Translations under genes and position numbers: made by a program
Assembly (NCBI GenBank): GCA_028866785.1
Contig: JAGWHN010000009.1
Coordinates: 1-35,769, forward strand
DNA from: Microcaldota archaeon
Lineage (GTDB): Archaea > Micrarchaeota > Micrarchaeia > Micrarchaeales > CABMGC01
Direction: 5' to 3'
Length of the DNA: 35,769 bases
In this document: positions 31,765 to 35,769 of the stretch, one piece after another
Numbering within the stretch: the stretch's first letter is position 1
Layout: each line of letters opens with the position of its first letter
The notes under the pieces: generated by a model
Databases searched by the model: none
Told to the model about the DNA's origin: nothing
The model's input: the letters and a program-made list of their open reading frames with translations, nothing else

Positions 31765-32112
31765 TCATAGCCCATTACCACCGGATGTTTGCAGGCGCTC
31801 TGTTTTGTTGCAATCTACACAAGTGTATACTACTACAGATTGTTCATCGTTGAATCTATTTGGTGGAATCTCACCCATATATGCTTCATTACAACCACAT
31901 TTACTACAATTATGTTCAACTACAACTCGTCCTTCTTTAACATTCTCGACTACTGAAATCTGTGCTTTCTTTTGCTGATCCTCTCTCATAATTAATTTTA
32001 ATTCTTCTTTTTTTTCTTCATTAAATCCACATTTGCTGCAGCTGAAGTTTGTTCCTTCACCTCCTTGCGTTTTAATTTTAAGTTTTGTTTCACACTTAGG
32101 ACAAAAATTCAT
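31765..32112 (-). CDS. TFS-like transcript cleavage factor / RPB9-like double zinc ribbon
   Basis: A 115-residue protein with an N-terminal zinc ribbon (C4, C7, C25, C28: MNFCPKC...FSCSKCGF) and a C-terminal ribbon (NCSKCGC...YTCVDCNK). Between the latter pairs PPNRFNDEQSVVVY aligns with the TFS/TFIIS loop RxxDEPST that carries the Asp-Glu pair needed for RNA cleavage in the polymerase active site. The usual C-terminal aromatic (RW) ending is replaced by TERLQTSGGNGL. It is the last gene of an AT-rich four-gene operon, so it may be a specialised paralogue and not the main TFS. Confidence 0.75.
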   Translation of the reverse strand: MNFCPKCETKLKIKTQGGEGTNFSCSKCGFNEEKKEELKLIMREDQQKKAQISVVENVKEGRVVVEHNCSKCGCNEAYMGEIPPNRFNDEQSVVVYTCVDCNKTERLQTSGGNGL

Positions 32113-32117
32113 TTAAA

Positions 32118-32759
32118 TCAACAAAATCTGATTTTAGGCTTCTCAACCTTTCGCTCAATCTCTAGAACTTTACACACTTTCGCAAAGACTTGAAGTTTTC
32201 CAATACTAGTTGTATCAATCTCCTTTACTCTTGATTTACCTAATTTTTTCAATTCCTTTGCCATTAATTTAAATTCCTGCTGAGATGCACCTGCAAAATC
32301 CGTATTTTTATCCAGCACCCCATTTAATTTTGAATCTCTTTTCTGTAATCTGAGTTTTCTGACTCTCTCATCCGCATATAGAAAAAGGATAATTTCTGGC
32401 ATCCTGAAAGTCTTAAGTGCCTCCTCCCTAATCTGAGTTATAATGCCGATATTTTTTCCCTTATTGTACATTCTGTCTAGTACTGTGTGCGTAACTATTG
32501 TAGAATAAATATATCTGTCAAAAATGATACTTTTGGAAGATTTAGTGTTTAATTTGCTAACCTCATTTTGCACCTGGAAAAGATAATACATCAGCCTTCC
32601 AACTACTGCACTTTTTGCTTGCTCATCAAAAATCTTTTTTAGTGAGGGGAGTATTTCTGGATTTGAAGTTGCCGCATTTTCTGCCCTTAATTTTTCTTTT
32701 AACAAATTTGAAAGTGTTGTCTTACCTACTGCGTCAACACCTTCTATTGCAATCATCAT
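32118..32759 (-). CDS. tmk: Thymidylate kinase-like P-loop nucleotide kinase
   Basis: A 213-residue P-loop kinase. Walker A is EGVDAVGKTTLSNLL (near residue 10) and the DRY-type motif is IIFDRYIYSTIVTH (near residue 80). The LID-like segment is RKLRLQKRDSKLNG (near residue 140). These fit dTMP kinase, but the body and the C-terminus (EKPKIRFC) are divergent, so the true phosphate acceptor may differ. TTG-GGA-ATG-ATG offers several starts; ATG 32759 lies 7 nt after a GAGG site. It starts 9 bp after the CYTH gene stop and ends 5 bp before the zinc-ribbon gene. Confidence 0.8.
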   Translation of the reverse strand: MMIAIEGVDAVGKTTLSNLLKEKLRAENAATSNPEILPSLKKIFDEQAKSAVVGRLMYYLFQVQNEVSKLNTKSSKSIIFDRYIYSTIVTHTVLDRMYNKGKNIGIITQIREEALKTFRMPEIILFLYADERVRKLRLQKRDSKLNGVLDKNTDFAGASQQEFKLMAKELKKLGKSRVKEIDTTSIGKLQVFAKVCKVLEIERKVEKPKIRFC

Positions 32760-32768
32760 TCCCAAGCC

Positions 32769-33296
32769 TCAAAATTTTAATATCTTGAATGAGTGCAGAT
32801 CAAGTCCATAACGCTGGTATAATTCGGACCAACCCACATTTCCTATATTCTTACCTTTGATCCCCAATTCTTCAATCACTTTTATTAATTTCTCTTCCGA
32901 ATCCCCCTCTAGTTCTAGAACTGGCGGTATTTTTGGCCATAGATTGAGTGAGATTTCTACACCTTCAAAGTCCCACTTCTCGCAAGTATTTTCCTGATAA
33001 TACCCACCACTGAAAACTTTGGAAAGCAACTTTGCAGCATCATCAAAATTTTCAATTCCTGTCTCAATCTCTTCAGTATTGTCTAAACCTGTTCCCTTTC
33101 TGAATTTGTAGGTAAGCGTTACCCTTTTTCCGTCTGTCCTTAATCTTATGAACTCGTCCTCTCCTTTATTTTTTGTTAAGTCAAAAATCCATCTTCTAAA
33201 AAAATATTTTCCCTTAAATTCTGCTCTCTTAGCCTTCAAACTTCCCTTTAGTCCCTTCTCATCAAAATCTAATATTTTAGTTTCTATCTCTAACAT
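32769..33296 (-). CDS. CYTH-domain protein (class IV adenylate cyclase / triphosphatase-like)
   Basis: A 175-residue tunnel-barrel protein. The ExExK hallmark EIETK is at residues 3-7. Later conserved charged strands are present: FIRLRTDG, VTLTYKFRK, NTEEIETG, CEKWDFEGVEISLN and the final acidic strand PVLELEG. The set is that of active CYTH enzymes, which hydrolyse or cyclise triphosphorylated substrates (ATP, thiamine triphosphate, RNA 5' ends) with divalent metal. GGTGA lies 4 nt before the ATG. It is the second gene of the AT-rich operon, 8 bp after the radical SAM gene. Confidence 0.88.
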   Translation of the reverse strand: MLEIETKILDFDEKGLKGSLKAKRAEFKGKYFFRRWIFDLTKNKGEDEFIRLRTDGKRVTLTYKFRKGTGLDNTEEIETGIENFDDAAKLLSKVFSGGYYQENTCEKWDFEGVEISLNLWPKIPPVLELEGDSEEKLIKVIEELGIKGKNIGNVGWSELYQRYGLDLHSFKILKF

Positions 33297-33304
33297 AATT
33301 TCAC

Positions 33305-34330
33305 CTAAATCTTACCTCCGCTTTCGAGGGATTTAAAGATTTCTGAATCTAGCGTCATCTTCTCTGTTAGGTTCACAATGTTGTCAATTCTGACTCCACA
33401 CGGTTGCATAACTCCATCCCTTGTGATCCGTACGTGATATCTACACCCTTCAAGACACTTATCCCTAACTAAACAGGTCAAATTTTTGCATGAATTTATT
33501 GACGAATCTTTTACTTCTATTAAGGCACCATCAATTGTGAAAAGTGCGCCAGCATAAGGTCTTGTGTAAGAATAGCTTTTTCCAGCAATTTCCTCCAACT
33601 GTGAGTACATCTTTATCACAAGTTGGTTGTAAAACTTCTGCACCTCCAAGTTCTCTGTCAAAAGGGAGAAAAATTTGATTTTGATTCCTTTGCTCCTAGA
33701 AAGAGCAATGTAATCCGGAAGCTCGTCAAAAGTTCTTTCTCTTACAGTACAATTCACACTTACCTTTAAACCTACCTTTAGGGCCTCCTCAACTCCCTCC
33801 AGTGCTACGTCAAGTGCATTTATTCCTGTAACATTTTTGAATTCAGATTTTGATAGTGAGTGTATTGAGACATTCACTCCATCAAGACCTGCTTGTTTTA
33901 GCCTTGAAGCCAATGAAGGTTTGCCTGAGGCCAAAAGTGTTCCGTTTGTGGTTAGCTTTACGCTGCTGACACTGTTTGACTCCTTCATCTTTCTTATAAA
34001 TTCAACCAATTCACCGTCTAGCAAGGTTGGCTCTCCATCCCCTGCTATGTGGATTGTGGCTTTCTTATTTGAGACTCCGGAGATTCTCTCCACTAACTTG
34101 ACAAACTGCTCATTTTCAAGCGCCACTCCCTGCCCTAAGTAAAAGCTATCATCGTGGCAAACAACATTATTTTTTGCGTCAAACACACAATTTTCGTTGC
34201 ATATTCTCTTTACAGATTTCATTCCTGCTCTGGTTGTTTTATCTATTCTAATGTTTATGTAGTCCGTTCTTGATTCCTTATCCTTCAACACTTCAAGTAT
34301 CTGCTTGGGTTTAGGGCTATCAAATTCCAC
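33305..34330 (-). CDS. MoaA-like radical SAM enzyme with altered cluster motif
   Basis: A 341-residue radical SAM/SPASM-type protein. AGDGEPTLL (near residue 97) is the GGEP-equivalent motif, KLTTNGTLL and AGLDGVNVSIHSLSKSEFKNVTG match MoaA-like barrels. The N-terminal cluster site is CNENCVFD (near residue 44), so the third Cys of CxxxCxxC is an Asp and the next Cys is nine residues past the second. The C-terminal region has five more Cys (CKNLTC, CLEGC, PCG), likely an auxiliary cluster as in MoaA. The start is GTG at 34330. It is the first gene of the AT-rich operon, with no moa genes nearby. Confidence 0.85.
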   Translation of the reverse strand: MEFDSPKPKQILEVLKDKESRTDYINIRIDKTTRAGMKSVKRICNENCVFDAKNNVVCHDDSFYLGQGVALENEQFVKLVERISGVSNKKATIHIAGDGEPTLLDGELVEFIRKMKESNSVSSVKLTTNGTLLASGKPSLASRLKQAGLDGVNVSIHSLSKSEFKNVTGINALDVALEGVEEALKVGLKVSVNCTVRERTFDELPDYIALSRSKGIKIKFFSLLTENLEVQKFYNQLVIKMYSQLEEIAGKSYSYTRPYAGALFTIDGALIEVKDSSINSCKNLTCLVRDKCLEGCRYHVRITRDGVMQPCGVRIDNIVNLTEKMTLDSEIFKSLESGGKI

Positions 34331-34471
34331 ATTTCTATTTTTACGATTCTGATTGATGGTATTATTCCATACACACGACAGTTACCACTAAAAATTAGGA
34401 AAATTCATTTTAAGTGACGAATAGCTCGCGTGCTTTAAATTCCCTTGCCTGTTAAAAAGTGTTCTAACCTC

Positions 34472-35704
34472 TCATGTCAAAACTTCCTTGAAGGCCTTTT
34501 CAACCATTTCTGGCTGCCCCATTCCAATTAATGCTATATTCTCCGATTGGAGTCCTAAGATCTCTCTTAGGAAATCAATTTCTTCTGGCCTGACATCCCG
34601 ATGCGGCCTTGTATGTATGAAAAGCAAAGATTCTCCAAGCAAAAACTCTCCCTGTATGAATAATTTGGCCTTTTTGATGTCCAACTTTATTGCCAGAGCC
34701 CTATTTTCACCAGAAATATGTTTGCTGATTATCGGGCTTTTGTTATCTATGAATGCGCTTGTCACATCAAATATCTGCATTTTTTGTTCTTGCAGCAATT
34801 TTATTCTTTCAGGTGCGCGCAATCTGTCTCCTTGCTGAATTAATATTGCAACGCTTAGCACAATTGCTGCTATTATGTAGTAACCTTGGATTGCCGTTCC
34901 TAAGATTAGGTATGAAAGCGGTATTGTTAGGTAAGGGACCACAAGCATGGCATTTCCAACGGTTGTGGTCTTAAACATCTTAAACACCTGGTAGAACAGT
35001 ATTGAAGCTAAAGCTGAGTTTATTACCCCCATAAACAATATCGGTAGCCATGCCGCATTTGGTATGCTCATTATCAAAGGAGCGTGATATATTGCAATTA
35101 TTGGCAACATGAATAGCACGGCAACCACATTTGCAAATGCCACGAAACCTGTAGGGCTTATGCTATATCCCTTGATTATGACAACCGATCCGGCTATTGC
35201 GGCTCCAGATGCGATTAAGGCAACTATGTAAGGCAACTCTGCAGAGCCTATATTTAATATCGAACCGCTTGAGGCAATTATGTATATCCCCACAAGCGCG
35301 ATTACCAAGGCCGCAACGCTTCTGACCGAAACCTTTTGTCTAAGAGTTATCGGTGTCATCACAGCAAGTATAAGGACCCAGCTTCTCCAAACCACAACTC
35401 CTACACTCGCATTTGTCCCGATAATTCCTATGTTAAACAAAAGAAGTGTTATCGGATATCCCAGAAGTGCAGCTATTGTTGCAATGACAAGTGTTTTTTT
35501 TGTGCTAAATAGATCATACAGACCTTTCCACTTATCATCAAAATATGAAGCTGCAAGGCAAACAACCGCTGCAATCACTGAGGTGTAAAATATGAACTGT
35601 ATTATGCCTATCGTCTCTCCTCCTATTTGGAGGGCTATTGGAAGGAACGCTGCCTGTAAAATTATAATTATTAGTGCAACAACCCCTTTCTGTGATGTCT
35701 TCAT
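34472..35704 (-). CDS. EamA/DMT transporter fused to a soluble C-terminal domain
   Basis: A 410-residue protein. Residues about 1-293 contain ten hydrophobic helices in the two-repeat DMT arrangement. The last ~115 residues (from RLRAPERIKLLQEQK onward) are soluble and mixed alpha/beta, with HTRPHRDVRPEEIDFLREILG near the end, and I cannot assign them. DMT transporters usually stop after helix 10 (about 300 residues), so this tail is unusual and may be regulatory. The gene is AT-rich like the radical SAM operon 141 bp downstream, which it precedes on the same strand. The substrate is unknown. Confidence 0.8.
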   Translation of the reverse strand: MKTSQKGVVALIIIILQAAFLPIALQIGGETIGIIQFIFYTSVIAAVVCLAASYFDDKWKGLYDLFSTKKTLVIATIAALLGYPITLLLFNIGIIGTNASVGVVVWRSWVLILAVMTPITLRQKVSVRSVAALVIALVGIYIIASSGSILNIGSAELPYIVALIASGAAIAGSVVIIKGYSISPTGFVAFANVVAVLFMLPIIAIYHAPLIMSIPNAAWLPILFMGVINSALASILFYQVFKMFKTTTVGNAMLVVPYLTIPLSYLILGTAIQGYYIIAAIVLSVAILIQQGDRLRAPERIKLLQEQKMQIFDVTSAFIDNKSPIISKHISGENRALAIKLDIKKAKLFIQGEFLLGESLLFIHTRPHRDVRPEEIDFLREILGLQSENIALIGMGQPEMVEKAFKEVLT

Positions 35705-35769
35705 ATACTAACATCTGGGATAAACCCTTTTAAATTATATACTTTATATACAATTTATTAAGTAATTTT

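Noticed and set aside
32118..34330. Radical SAM gene as a viperin homologue or part of molybdopterin synthesis
   Set aside because: Viperin keeps CxxxCxxC, which is altered here, and no moaC, moaE or other cofactor genes are nearby; only a general resemblance to MoaA remains.
1..35769. CRISPR arrays, insertion sequences, prophage or integrase genes
   Set aside because: No regularly spaced direct repeats, transposase, integrase or capsid-like proteins were seen on reading both strands.

Overview
The window is chromosomal DNA of an archaeon. It carries a thermosome subunit, both subunits of the archaeal polymerase PolD, a family B replicative polymerase, eukaryote-type ribosomal proteins L34e and L14e, archaeal adenylate and cytidylate kinases, SecY, a TFS-type transcript-cleavage factor, and TATA-like boxes about 25 bp upstream of several genes. 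Small compact genes and a pilin-like signal of the QSAMEYLMTYGWA type, common in DPANN genomes, suggest a DPANN lineage, possibly Micrarchaeota. That placement is inference, not proof. No phage, transposase, CRISPR array or rRNA was seen, and there is no gene-free stretch longer than about 200 bp.

Layout: 1-5252 holds the end of an unknown gene, the thermosome, and the translation/export cluster adkA - DUF106 (YidC/EMC3-like) - rpl34e - cmk - rpl14e, followed by a DMT-type transporter. A pilin-like LamG surface protein (minus) diverges from a class III aminotransferase (plus). The PolD operon DP1-DP2 fills 7584-12562 on the minus strand. Next come a small membrane protein, UPF0147, a tRNA-Arg(TCT) whose T-loop carries a 14-nt intron, and a TatD nuclease. 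From 14.2 to 19.5 kb, plus strand: a DUF929 thioredoxin-like protein with a small membrane partner, a V4R protein with a basic tail, SecY, inorganic pyrophosphatase and an unknown gene whose end overlaps tRNA-Arg(TCG). The 19.5-24 kb part has several unknown genes, a nucleotidyltransferase/DEDDh exonuclease pair, a winged-helix regulator, a PRC-barrel protein and RNase HII.

From 24 to 31.7 kb: an NrdR repressor and class II ribonucleotide reductase (NrdJ) operon preceded by two tandem NrdR-box-like sites, then a minus-strand run of an unknown gene, PolB, a serine hydrolase and methionine aminopeptidase. From about 31.7 kb to the end the DNA becomes visibly AT-richer and changes codon usage. 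This part holds a tightly packed minus-strand operon (radical SAM - CYTH - thymidylate-kinase-like - TFS-like zinc ribbon) and an EamA transporter with an extra C-terminal domain.

The core genes serve replication, dNTP supply, translation, folding and membrane insertion. The best candidates for something new are: (1) the radical SAM/CYTH/kinase/zinc-ribbon operon, whose radical SAM enzyme has an altered cluster motif; (2) the tRNA-Arg(TCT) T-loop intron with a canonical bulge-helix-bulge; (3) a bacterial-style NrdR/NrdR-box circuit placed on an archaeal promoter; (4) a probable non-AUG start in rnhB; and (5) the nucleotidyltransferase/exonuclease pair.
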